Shown: positions 5,630-11,207 of the stretch, piece after piece
Layout: each line of letters begins with the position of its first letter
How positions within the stretch are numbered: position 1 is the first letter of the stretch
IMG/VR virus record: IMGVR_UViG_3300020408_000053
Location: 1 to 21,231 of that record
DNA: 21,231 nucleotides
Origin: a virus
Strand: one strand, 5' to 3'
Notes under the pieces: generated by a model
Seen by the model: only the letters and a program-made list of their open reading frames with translations
What the model was told of the DNA's origin: nothing
Database searches by the model: none
Translations under genes and position numbers: made by a program

Positions 5630-5651
5630 GCCCCCCAAGCGGGGGCTTTCT
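5630..5651 (+). terminator. Probable intrinsic terminator
   Basis: GCCCCC (5630-5635) pairs with GGGGGC (5641-5646) across a five-base loop and is followed by TTTCTCG. It lies six bases after the stop of the upstream gene. The T tract is short, so termination may be partial. Confidence 0.6.
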
Positions 5652-5744
5652 CGTATCAAAACTGCTCAGAAACCTGAATAAAACATAAAAGGCCTTGCAC
5701 TTCATCTCTAACCTCTTTAAGACAGGCCGAGATCAAAACAGGTC

Positions 5745-6056
5745 ATGACAGCAGCACCAAGTATCACAGCCCTCGGGTGGACCCCAGACGGGGAGCTGAG
5801 CCCAGAAGCGGAGGCAACTCATTTGCTGATCAACCGCATCAAGGCGTGCATCCCACCCTCCTCAATGACGTCTGAGGAAATTAGCAACCAGATCCGTGCC
5901 AAGAGCAGAGAGATTGCTCAACTGCAGGACTGGTACGACTCCGGCGCACTGAGCGCTGAATGCGAGCGCAAGAACATCACCGACGCGATTGACGAAATCA
6001 CCGAGGAGATCATCCAGCTCCTGACGTCGGTCCCAGCCACGGAGCCCAGTGTTTGA
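5745..6056 (+). CDS. Hypothetical helical protein (103 aa)
   Basis: No family recognised. After a Gly/Pro-containing N terminus (ITALGWTPDGELSPEAEA) the product is largely helical (EEISNQIRAKSREIAQLQDWYD, then TDAIDEITEEIIQLL), consistent with a small coiled-coil protein. It heads a run of six closely packed genes to 7317; the next gene's GTG lies inside its last codons. Upstream, 5650-5744 is gene-free and could hold a promoter, but I see no good -35/-10 pair. Confidence 0.6.
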   Translation: MTAAPSITALGWTPDGELSPEAEATHLLINRIKACIPPSSMTSEEISNQIRAKSREIAQLQDWYDSGALSAECERKNITDAIDEITEEIIQLLTSVPATEPSV

Positions 6057-6246
6057 AGTCTGGGACCGTCACCGCCGAGAGGTGGTTGGTTTAGCGGACT
6101 CGAAATCCGAAGCGGTTTGGATCGGTGCCAACTCTTTAAAGCAGCACCCCAAACGGAAGCTTCGAGACCTCGTTATTCGCCCACACCTTGAGCCACCAGT
6201 TCGTGTCTTCTACATGAAGCAGCCAATACCACCGCGACCCCGATAG
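6049..6246 (+). CDS. Small basic hypothetical protein (65 aa)
   Basis: The frame starts at GTG 6049, overlapping the previous gene by eight bases, and ends at TAG 6244-6246. The product (MFEVWDRHRREVVGLADSKS, then a basic stretch HPKRKLRDLVIRP) looks like a short beta-hairpin plus helix, similar in feel to many small phage proteins that begin FxVWDRxxxEVVG. I do not know a named family. Coupling to the upstream gene is the main evidence for this non-ATG start. Confidence 0.55.
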   Translation: MFEVWDRHRREVVGLADSKSEAVWIGANSLKQHPKRKLRDLVIRPHLEPPVRVFYMKQPIPPRPR

Positions 6247-6268
6247 CGCGGCACCAAAAAGCCCAAGT

Positions 6269-6282
6269 CTTCTCTCACCTGA
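6269..6282 (+). promoter_or_regulatory. Pyrimidine start leader (CTTCTCTCACC)
   Basis: CTTCTCTCACCTGA (6269-6282) abuts the ATG at 6283 and is the same 11-base core as at 3714 and 7367, followed in the 3714 copy by TGACC. This is the clearest case that the motif marks gene starts, because no repeat element or terminator stands next to it. Confidence 0.5.
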
Positions 6283-6738
6283 ATGAACTCAATCCAAGCG
6301 AGACACCTCATCAATCAGAGGCATCGCAGGCGTCGAATCTCCATCTCCACCTATCCACCTTTTGCTATGCCAGCCCAGTGGTCTGAAAACGATCTTTCAA
6401 GGGAACTGATCCGTTTCGAGGAGCGGAAATCAAATATCAAAGAACTGCAAGAAGAGCACGACGTGCATGCAGAGCGCATCCGTCAGCACTTCGAGGCACA
6501 TGACCTGACCTCAGTTCAGATTGTGAACTCGGAATTCAAGATCAAGTCTCGAACGACCAAGACCTACAGCCGCCACTTAGCGCGTGAAGAGGAGCGTCTA
6601 AAGAACCAGATCAAAGCGTCCAAGAAGCAGGAAGAGGAGAACGCTCTGAACCCTGAGTACGACGGCCCGCATCAGTGCGTCATCGAGGAGAACAAGTTTC
6701 ACCACATCGAAGTACGTCGTTTGGAGGGGACCAAATGA
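6283..6738 (+). CDS. Coiled-coil phage protein (151 aa)
   Basis: The first 30 residues are basic (QRHRRRRIS); the core (LIRFEERKSNIKELQEEHD, HAERIRQHFEAHDLTSVQI) is a helical pair followed by a short strand. This motif, helix ending in xIRxxFxxHxLxSVxV and then a small strand-rich part, is familiar from small uncharacterised phage proteins often found in early regions. The C-terminal half is charged and ends HHIEVRRLEGTK. The start follows the CTTCTCTCACC leader; an internal ATG at 6367 (MPAQWSENDL) is an alternative that would drop the basic N terminus. Its stop overlaps the next ATG. Confidence 0.6.
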   Translation: MNSIQARHLINQRHRRRRISISTYPPFAMPAQWSENDLSRELIRFEERKSNIKELQEEHDVHAERIRQHFEAHDLTSVQIVNSEFKIKSRTTKTYSRHLAREEERLKNQIKASKKQEEENALNPEYDGPHQCVIEENKFHHIEVRRLEGTK

Positions 6739-6902
6739 GTTACATCCTTCCAATCGCATCGTTGGGGGTTTCAGTGTTCGTAATCATCACGACACCTTGG
6801 CCCACTGCAGACGAAATGTGGACGACGCCCCACCAACAGCAGATGCAAGAGGTCATCGACTACCTGGACCCGCTCACCATCGCAAGAAAAAACTCTCAAT
6901 GA
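6735..6902 (+). CDS. Small protein with N-terminal membrane segment (55 aa)
   Basis: The ATG at 6735 overlaps the previous stop (ATGA) and has a good Shine-Dalgarno, GGAGGGG at 6723-6729. Residues 3-21 are hydrophobic (ILPIASLGVSVFVIITTPW), so the protein is probably a single-pass membrane or secreted peptide; the tail (TADEMWTTPHQQQMQEVI) is polar. I do not recognise a family. A longer open frame from 6675 overlaps the upstream gene and is less likely. Its stop overlaps the next gene's ATG. Confidence 0.6.
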   Translation: MSYILPIASLGVSVFVIITTPWPTADEMWTTPHQQQMQEVIDYLDPLTIARKNSQ

Positions 6903-7075
6903 CTTTTGACGACTACTGCCGCCGAGCGCGACTGAACGCACTGGCATCAAAGAAGGCTTACTTCGTGACTGAAGTAGAGGGCGGATATCAGGTGACGACT
7001 GACCCCCCGAACACAGACGCCATCAAATACGTGGCGAGGCCCAGCAACGTCGACCAACTCACCTCACTGTTATGA
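6899..7075 (+). CDS. Small hypothetical protein (58 aa)
   Basis: Starts in an ATGA overlap with the preceding gene and ends in another with the next, so it is part of a tightly coupled set. The product reads MTFDDYCRRARLNALASKKAYF and then VTEVEGGYQVTTDPPNTDAI, a helix followed by a beta-hairpin. I do not recognise it. Longer readings of the frame from 6797 would overlap the membrane-peptide gene entirely and are rejected. Confidence 0.55.
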   Translation: MTFDDYCRRARLNALASKKAYFVTEVEGGYQVTTDPPNTDAIKYVARPSNVDQLTSLL

Positions 7076-7317
7076 AATTGAAGGATCCGATCTACAAGAT
7101 GCCTGGTCATAACGGCCAGCACGCACCACGAGCGATGTTCACTAACGAGGACATCCAGACCATCCGCGAGCTTCGAGCGGAGGGCACGAGCGCAATGGAA
7201 CTTGCAGTGCGCTTTAAGTGCAATGTCACGACGATCCACCGGATCATCTCAAAGAGGACATACAAGCCTGGGGGAACGCATAAAAACACCCCCGTTTCTC
7301 AGGCGGGGGTGCAATGA
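7072..7317 (+). CDS. Small helix-turn-helix DNA-binding protein (81 aa)
   Basis: Residues 22-63 form a resolvase/sigma-like HTH: FTNEDIQTIRELRAEGTSAMELAVRFKCN then TTIHRIISKRTYK. This pattern (a helix with IRxLRAEG, then S..ELA..F.cN...I.RI...k.Y) is common in phage HTH proteins, alone or fused to HNH domains. No nuclease motif is present, so a regulator is likeliest. It is the last gene of the 5745-7317 run. Its last codons contain a strong hairpin (7287-7311), and three TTCTCAGGC repeats begin there and continue downstream, which would be plausible binding sites. Confidence 0.72.
   Translation: MKLKDPIYKMPGHNGQHAPRAMFTNEDIQTIRELRAEGTSAMELAVRFKCNVTTIHRIISKRTYKPGGTHKNTPVSQAGVQ
7287..7311 (+). 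other. GC-rich hairpin inside the 3' end of the HTH gene
   Basis: CACCCCCG (7287-7294) pairs perfectly with CGGGGGTG (7304-7311), ending four bases before the TGA. No T run follows, so it is not a standard terminator; it may protect the transcript end or slow ribosomes. Confidence 0.6.
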
Positions 7318-7365
7318 GTCCACGTTTCTCAGGCGCAGACAGTGACTCAGGTTCTCAGGCCTGAG
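7294..7365 (+). repeat. Three TTCTCAGGC repeats and a 12-bp palindrome
   Basis: TTCTCAGGC starts at 7296, 7326 and 7352. The first two share the longer GTTTCTCAGGCG. The third runs into the perfect palindrome CTCAGGCCTGAG (7354-7365). Spacing of 30 and 26 bases is close to but not exactly three and two and a half helical turns. An operator array for the adjacent HTH protein is the simplest reading. Confidence 0.6.
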
Positions 7366-7504
7366 CCTTCTCTCACCACCACCTCCTTCGTAGAGGAGAG
7401 GTGGGCGAGCGGACTTTAAGCGTTAATCCGTTCGGAAGAAATAGTAGCACTGTCCTGACCAAAACGGGTCAAGGACAAAAAACAAGTCTTTCAAGGAGCT
7501 TCAA
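7318..7504 (+). other. Structured spacer upstream of the 7505 gene
   Basis: No gene is seen. The spacer holds the repeat array, CTTCTCTCACC at 7367-7377 (here without an adjacent start), a hairpin of CCACCTCCT (7379-7387) with AGGAGAGGTGG (7394-7404), a smaller hairpin CGGA..TCCG near 7410-7430, and a strong stem GTCCTGACC (7452-7460) with GGTCAAGGAC (7467-7476, one bulged A). AAGGAG at 7493 is the ribosome site of the next gene. It would form a long folded 5' leader. Confidence 0.5.
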
Positions 7505-7672
7505 ATGAAGAACGAAATCCGAAACGTCCGTCCTCAGCAGTTCGGAGAACTCACCAGCCAGCTCTCACAGGTGTTGTTGGGCAGTGCCCACGGCCTGGAG
7601 AAGACATCACGTCAATTACGAAGAGCCAAACAACGCAAAGCCAGAAGCTCAGTGCTGCGCTGGCAGATCTAA
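7505..7672 (+). CDS. Small basic hypothetical protein (55 aa)
   Basis: This short gene has one of the best ribosome sites in the window, AAGGAG at 7493-7498, six bases before the ATG. The product starts MKNEIRNVRPQQFGELTSQL and ends in a highly basic helix (RQLRRAKQRKARSSVLRW). I do not recognise a family; the basic tail suggests nucleic-acid or membrane-surface contact, which is inference. It follows a long structured leader and precedes a stretch with a possible broken gene. Confidence 0.6.
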   Translation: MKNEIRNVRPQQFGELTSQLSQVLLGSAHGLEKTSRQLRRAKQRKARSSVLRWQI

Positions 7673-7710
7673 GTAAACCGCTGGCATGAAGCGGATGCGA
7701 TGGCCATCCA

Positions 7711-7862
7711 GTGACGTTCCTGCCTAATGATGCACGCCATTACCTGGGCCGGGTGATGGGGATTACCTACGAGCTGTTTGCCCAGCTCGCCAGGGCGTGC
7801 CTCTCATAAGAAAACAGGTTCCCATTGAGGACGCGGGGTGGTTCCAGGGGGTAGTGCCCTAA
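7711..7862 (+). pseudogene. Possible small gene split between two frames
   Basis: From GTG 7711 one frame reads VTFLPNDARHYLGRVMGITY ELFAQLARACLS and stops at 7807-7809. The neighbouring frame continues the same style (QGVPLIRKQVPIEDAGWF, then QGVVP) and stops at 7860-7862. Joined by one shift near 7785-7800 they would give a plausible ~50-residue protein, so this may be a frameshifted gene, a programmed frameshift or chance. There is no good ribosome site and no family match. The 3' part also folds: ACGCGG (7831-7836) with CCGCGT (7868-7873), enclosing AGGG/CCCT. Confidence 0.25.
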
Positions 7863-7929
7863 ACGAGCCGCGTGTAAGGAGCGTTTTCAGTAAGACCAGC
7901 CAACTTTTTATCAATCCTGCTTTTGACTA
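7863..7929. other. Short gene-free gap before the 7930 gene
   Basis: The stretch from 7673 to 7929 contains no intact gene longer than about 32 residues. Its last 67 bases close the stem described for 7831-7873 and then run AT-rich (CAACTTTTTATCAATCC) up to the ATG at 7930. I see no clear promoter. Confidence 0.35.
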
Positions 7930-8184
7930 ATGACTTGGAATCGATTTTTCATAACGAACGTCCTGATGAAGGATCGTTTGTACCGGCAGATTCACAACCG
8001 CGTTGTCAAGCTCACCCCCACCCGGATGTCAGACATCCTCAAACGACAGAGGCAGGGAAAGTTGACCAGTTTTGACATGCAATACGTCGAAGCAACTCAG
8101 ACACTACGCATGCGAGAGGAGTTTATTCGTTTGAACTATTTAGAGAGCTGCTTCAACAACTCGCAGGACTGGACTCATGCCTAG
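7930..8184 (+). CDS. Basic hypothetical protein (84 aa)
   Basis: No family recognised. The product opens MTWNRFFITNVLMKDRLYRQ and is helical and basic through IHNRVVKLTPTRMSDILKRQ, then FDMQYVEATQTLRMREEFI, ending with an acidic-aromatic tail. No membrane segment. No Shine-Dalgarno is visible before the ATG. The next gene starts inside its final codons (eight-base overlap), so it heads a short group of three genes ended by the terminator at 8504. Confidence 0.6.
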   Translation: MTWNRFFITNVLMKDRLYRQIHNRVVKLTPTRMSDILKRQRQGKLTSFDMQYVEATQTLRMREEFIRLNYLESCFNNSQDWTHA

Positions 8185-8347
8185 ACATTTTCATCCACAC
8201 GGCCCTGCATACACTTCTTATTTGAAGAACACAGGGCAATTGCCGCACTCAAAAGTAAAGGATGCCGAACTAACCAAAGATCAACATAAGGCTAGGATGT
8301 TGCACAAGAGGAGGTTTTGGGAACTTGTATTACATAGACTCGATTGA
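8177..8347 (+). CDS. Small basic hypothetical protein (56 aa)
   Basis: The ATG at 8177 overlaps the end of the previous gene. The product begins MPRHFHPHGPAYTSYLKNTG, with a histidine-rich start, and ends in a basic helix (KARMLHKRRFWELVLHRLD). I do not recognise it. The gene's last codons contain AGGAGG (8309-8314), the ribosome site for the following gene, which supports both being real and linked. Confidence 0.5.
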   Translation: MPRHFHPHGPAYTSYLKNTGQLPHSKVKDAELTKDQHKARMLHKRRFWELVLHRLD

Positions 8348-8480
8348 CGCACAGGCGATCACAGAAGCGTGGGTCTGGGAGAGGGTTATCTATCTCTATG
8401 ACTGCGTTTGTATGGAAGACGCCGACGCGCTGATGTCTGAGTGGGAGCTAGAGGATTTTGACCACAGAGGGGTGATCTGA
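8325..8480 (+). CDS. Small acidic protein with TTG start (51 aa)
   Basis: Translation most likely begins at TTG 8325, ten bases after a perfect AGGAGG (8309-8314) located inside the upstream gene. The product continues YYIDSIDAQAITEAWVWERV, then IYLYDCVCMEDADALMSEWE and an acidic end. It is helical, acidic and unfamiliar. Without accepting TTG, the first ATG would leave only a 22-residue stub, so the ribosome site decides the call. The gene ends 24 bases before the strong terminator at 8504. Confidence 0.5.
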   Translation: MYYIDSIDAQAITEAWVWERVIYLYDCVCMEDADALMSEWELEDFDHRGVI

Positions 8481-8503
8481 CGATCCGCTCAGAACGTAGT
8501 GTA

Positions 8504-8526
8504 GGCCAGGTGACTGGCCCTTTTTT
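8504..8526 (+). terminator. Strong intrinsic terminator before the virion block
   Basis: GGCCAG (8504-8509), loop GTGA, CTGGCC (8514-8519), then C and six T. This is the most textbook terminator in the window and separates the small-gene region from the packaging and structural genes. Confidence 0.9.
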
Positions 8527-8650
8527 GTGCCTATATTCGTGAAGAGAAATTAAGGCGTTTATGTTTACTTTTTCCTAGTCTTTTGCACCGCATTTATTCA
8601 TAATGCTCTGAAAGTTAGTCGTTAATCTGAGTGTTCCCGATGAAATAAAA
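8527..8650 (+). promoter_or_regulatory. AT-rich spacer, likely site of the late promoter
   Basis: Between the terminator and the first gene of the virion block lies 124 bases of AT-rich DNA. All downstream genes are on one strand without another clear terminator, so a promoter should be here. Candidate boxes (TATATT at 8532, TTGCAC at 8584, TAATGC at 8601) do not sit at proper spacing, so I do not assign exact -35/-10 positions. Confidence 0.35.
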
Positions 8651-8821
8651 ATGATGCTTCCTGCCATGATGATGAAGACCCATTCACCAGAGATGGAGCT
8701 GTACGAAATCAGGGCAATCAGTGATGAGGAGATCCGCTCAGCTAATCAAAGTTTCCTTGAGCAGGGGCTTCCTTACAGGGTTATTCGATCAGCCGCAGCA
8801 GTTGCCGAAGCGGCTGCTTGA
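8651..8821 (+). CDS. Small hypothetical protein (56 aa)
   Basis: The frame opens with several possible ATGs (8651, 8654, 8666 onward). The product core MELYEIRAISDEEIRSANQS, then FLEQGLPYRVIRSAAAVAEA is a compact acidic-to-helical protein. No family recognised. The longer frame starting at 8721 in another phase overlaps it fully; I give priority to this frame because the next gene has its own good start at 8850. It appears to be the first gene of the late block. Confidence 0.5.
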   Translation: MMLPAMMMKTHSPEMELYEIRAISDEEIRSANQSFLEQGLPYRVIRSAAAVAEAAA

Positions 8822-8849
8822 TTTGCGGTTAGATGGAGCAGGAGCACTT

Positions 8850-9257
8850 ATGTCAGTGGAATACATCACGGACGCTGCCGTGCCGCTTTGTTTGATCCCG
8901 GCATCTTTCCGGCATCCACTAGCTCAACAATTTGAAGAGATCGATGAAGATGGCGATCTCATTCGGAGCTATGACGAGTGGGGCCTGGCATCAGTACTGA
9001 CCTACGCATACACAAAGCGTGTTGCAAAGAAGTCGGAGTACTCCACGATGGAATTCATCATTGGTGAGTGCCTAGAAAACTCACGTCATAGCGCTAGTGA
9101 GAACAAAGCCTTGTTCCGAGCGTTGAAGCGCGGCATCAAGAGTGGCAATGAGGCTGAGATTCTCAGCTACTCAAAAATCCTGATGTCAAAGATTGGCTCA
9201 GCATTGGCGGAACAGCACGAAGGTCTCTCCGATGAGGAGGACGATGAGGAAGATTGA
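8850..9257 (+). CDS. Hypothetical protein upstream of the terminase (135 aa)
   Basis: The start ATG 8850 follows GGAGCAGGAG (8835-8844), a usable ribosome site, and avoids the overlap with the 8651 gene that a start at 8721 would cause. The product begins MSVEYITDAAVPLCLIPASF, is helical from about residue 45 (WGLASVLTYAYTKRVAKKS, FRALKRGIKSGNEAEILSYS) and ends in a highly acidic tail (LSDEEDDEED). I do not recognise it. Position directly before the NblA-like and terminase genes, with a 14-base overlap to the former, suggests late expression. Confidence 0.6.
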   Translation: MSVEYITDAAVPLCLIPASFRHPLAQQFEEIDEDGDLIRSYDEWGLASVLTYAYTKRVAKKSEYSTMEFIIGECLENSRHSASENKALFRALKRGIKSGNEAEILSYSKILMSKIGSALAEQHEGLSDEEDDEED

Positions 9258-9444
9258 ACCGTCCGTCAATGACCAACTGAAGTTTGCAAAGTTCGTAAAA
9301 GAGATCGATAAGCTTGATCGGAACAGTCTTCTTGAGGTCACCATCGAACTTGCCCGCCTGGCGTTGTTGATGCAGCCAGCAGCAATCAGATGGGCAGCCC
9401 ATGAAGCGGCTTCAAATTTGGGAGGTATTGATGGATCGACCTGA
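9244..9444 (+). CDS. NblA-like candidate phycobilisome-degradation protein (66 aa)
   Basis: NblA is a 60-65 residue helix-turn-helix dimer that binds phycobilisomes and directs them to Clp proteolysis. Against Anabaena NblA as I remember it, this product lines up end to end without a gap: IEPSVNDQLKFAKFVKEIDK matches IE-x-S-x-x-x-Q-x-x-x-x-x-F-x-x-x-(I/V), followed by (L/M)-(D/S)-(R/H)-(N/D) at the turn and a second helix (LLEVTIELARLALLMQ). Length also agrees. Freshwater cyanophages such as Ma-LMM01 carry nblA. The start ATG 9244 follows GAGGAGG (9235-9241); upstream ATGs would overlap the preceding gene further. The C-terminal end is less conserved and two short helices can align by chance, so this remains tentative. 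Confidence 0.45.
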   Translation: MRKIEPSVNDQLKFAKFVKEIDKLDRNSLLEVTIELARLALLMQPAAIRWAAHEAASNLGGIDGST

Positions 9445-9880
9445 CGGTTTGGACGAGCGCCAGATACTGGCAGCTCAGGCCTTGGCTAATGGTTGCTCAT
9501 GGCGGGATGCAGCACGACGAGCTAAATGCACCGCTGAGACGATCAGGATGTGGCGCAAGAAAGATGCGTTCAATGATGCGGTCTGGACTTACCAGCAAGA
9601 GATCTTTCAGCAGTCATTCGGAGTGGTATCTGAAGCGTTGCCTATGGCAATTGCAAAGCTGAGGGAGATTGTCGCTGACGATGACCCGGACATCAACACG
9701 AGCGTTAAAGTTCAAGCAATCAAGATTCTGATTGACGCCGCACAGAAGCAATACGAGACACGCACTATCGAGCGACGTATCGAACAACTAGAAGGTTATG
9801 CAAGGGCGAACGTTACAGTCGAGACTATCGAAGCTCGAACGATTGCACCAGGAGAAGGTGCAGGAGGAGGATCGGCGTAG
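9431..9880 (+). CDS. terS: Terminase small subunit (149 aa)
   Basis: TerS recognises the phage packaging site and stimulates the TerL motor. Residues 7-46 are a homeodomain-like HTH (LDERQILAAQALANGCSWRD, then AARRAKCTAETIRMWRKKDA) typical of small terminases. The middle is helical (MAIAKLREIVADD, SVKVQAIKILIDAAQKQYE), as expected for the oligomerisation part, and the end is a Gly-rich tail. The ATG at 9431 follows GGAGGT (9421-9426) and is preferred over the one at 9401. It overlaps the NblA-like gene by 14 bases and the large-subunit gene by 83 bases. Confidence 0.85.
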   Translation: MDRPDGLDERQILAAQALANGCSWRDAARRAKCTAETIRMWRKKDAFNDAVWTYQQEIFQQSFGVVSEALPMAIAKLREIVADDDPDINTSVKVQAIKILIDAAQKQYETRTIERRIEQLEGYARANVTVETIEARTIAPGEGAGGGSA

Positions 9881-11207
9881 AAGGGAGAATACTGGCGAGT
9901 TATTTGAAGCTAAGTTCCCCACTGCAGAGCACTGGGATAAGTTCGCGCCTCTGACGTGGATTCGTACTTCTGGAACAATCAAACCCTTCAAACCGTTTGA
10001 GATTCAGAAGAAGCTCGTTCAATCAATTTGTGAGCATCAATATACGATCATTTTGAAAAGTCGACAGGTCGGTGCCTCCGAGACTGTCTGCTCGTATTTA
10101 TTGTGCAGAGCGCTGACTGAGCCAGGATTCTCAGCGGTTGTATTTAGTAAAACTGCGACCGACTCTGGCTCACTAGGTAAGAGGATACGCGCACAAGCGG
10201 CGAGTATTGCAGATTCCCAGATTGAGTTCACGACAGAATCAAATAGTGAGCTGTCTTTCAAGGGCCTTGGGACAATTTACTTCTTGCCTGCTACACCACG
10301 TGCGGCTCGTGGAATTCCGAGCGTTTCGTGTGTTGTCTTGGATGAGGCCGCTTTTCTGGACGGATGCGATGCCATCTTCACGGCAGTCCAACCGACGATG
10401 GCGACCCTAGGGGACCAGGGCAAGCTGATTATGATTTCGACGCCCAATGGTTTGGGCAACATGTTCAGCAACTTGTGGCATACAGCGGACGAGTGGAACA
10501 AATTTAAAATCCACTACAGCGATATACCGATCTACGCCAAAGACCCTGATTGGGCGGAAAAAACAAAGCGTCGATCCAAGCTGACGAACCGTGCTTTCAG
10601 ACAGGAATATGAGCTGGACTTCGTAGCTTCGGATGCTCAGATCTATCAACCCGAGTTAGTCGAGCTGGCCTGTAACGGCGAATGCATCGAAACAGGCTTC
10701 ATCGGAAGGGAGTACATCATGAGCGTCGACCCGGCTGCAGGCGGCGACGACTACTGGTGCTCGATCGTGATGGACGTCACCAGGCCCCCGTACAGGGTGG
10801 TCAATGTCTTCAGGATGCGGCACAAGAGCAGCGACTACTGCATCAAACAAATCATCGAGCAGGCAGAGAACTTCGCCCCCGCAAAGGTGATTATCGAGAA
10901 GAACGGTGTCGGCGCGATCGTCTCAGAGGTGCTGTCCAAAAAGCTGGCCAAGTACATGGTGGAGCCATATAACACCAATCGACCTAACAAGATCAGCAAT
11001 ACAGACAGGGTGGCCTACTTACTCGAAAGAGAAGAGCTTCTTTTGCCTTACGACCCTTATTACCAGGAACTATTGATGTTCCAGCAGATGGAGAACGGAG
11101 ATAGAAGAGCGGGAGAAGGGGCGCACGATGACTCAGTGATGGCTCTCGCGCTGGCTTGCTCAGCGGTAGCTACAACACCAACAGCAGATTGGCTTGATTT
11201 GGTATGA
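9798..11207 (+). CDS. terL: Terminase large subunit (469 aa)
   Basis: TerL is the ATP-driven DNA packaging motor and nuclease. All signature motifs are visible: Walker A KSRQVGAS at 87-94, Walker B VVLDEAA at 179-185 with catalytic E183, coupling motif STPNG at 214-218, and a C-terminal RNase H-like nuclease with acidic residues D311 (SVDPAAGGDD), E367 (VIIEKNG) and D444/D445 (GAHDDSVMAL). Length is normal. The ATG at 9798 lies 83 bases inside terS; in-frame TTG 9843 and GTG 9858 are alternatives, since the first 40 residues are a charged helix not needed for the core. The stop overlaps the next start (ATGA). Confidence 0.97.
   Translation: MQGRTLQSRLSKLERLHQEKVQEEDRRRRENTGELFEAKFPTAEHWDKFAPLTWIRTSGTIKPFKPFEIQKKLVQSICEHQYTIILKSRQVGASETVCSYLLCRALTEPGFSAVVFSKTATDSGSLGKRIRAQAASIADSQIEFTTESNSELSFKGLGTIYFLPATPRAARGIPSVSCVVLDEAAFLDGCDAIFTAVQPTMATLGDQGKLIMISTPNGLGNMFSNLWHTADEWNKFKIHYSDIPIYAKDPDWAEKTKRRSKLTNRAFRQEYELDFVASDAQIYQPELVELACNGECIETGFIGREYIMSVDPAAGGDDYWCSIVMDVTRPPYRVVNVFRMRHKSSDYCIKQIIEQAENFAPAKVIIEKNGVGAIVSEVLSKKLAKYMVEPYNTNRPNKISNTDRVAYLLEREELLLPYDPYYQELLMFQQMENGDRRAGEGAHDDSVMALALACSAVATTPTADWLDLV

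Noticed and set aside
7294-7360. The TTCTCAGGC repeats as a CRISPR array
   Set aside because: Repeats are only 9-12 bases, three in number, with spacers of about 17-21 bases and no cas genes nearby.
7400-7476. tRNA-like look of the folded leader
   Set aside because: No 7-bp acceptor stem, T-arm GTTCGA-type loop or anticodon arm in proper spacing; I also saw no attachment-site duplicate.
7452-7482. Hairpin followed by AAAAAAC as a terminator
   Set aside because: On the + strand it lacks T residues after the stem, and on the - strand the T run precedes the stem, so it is not an intrinsic terminator in either direction.
8532-8606. A sigma-70 promoter built from TATATT, TTGCAC or TAATGC
   Set aside because: None of the pairs has 16-18 base spacing with a matching -35 box; only a general promoter region is reported.
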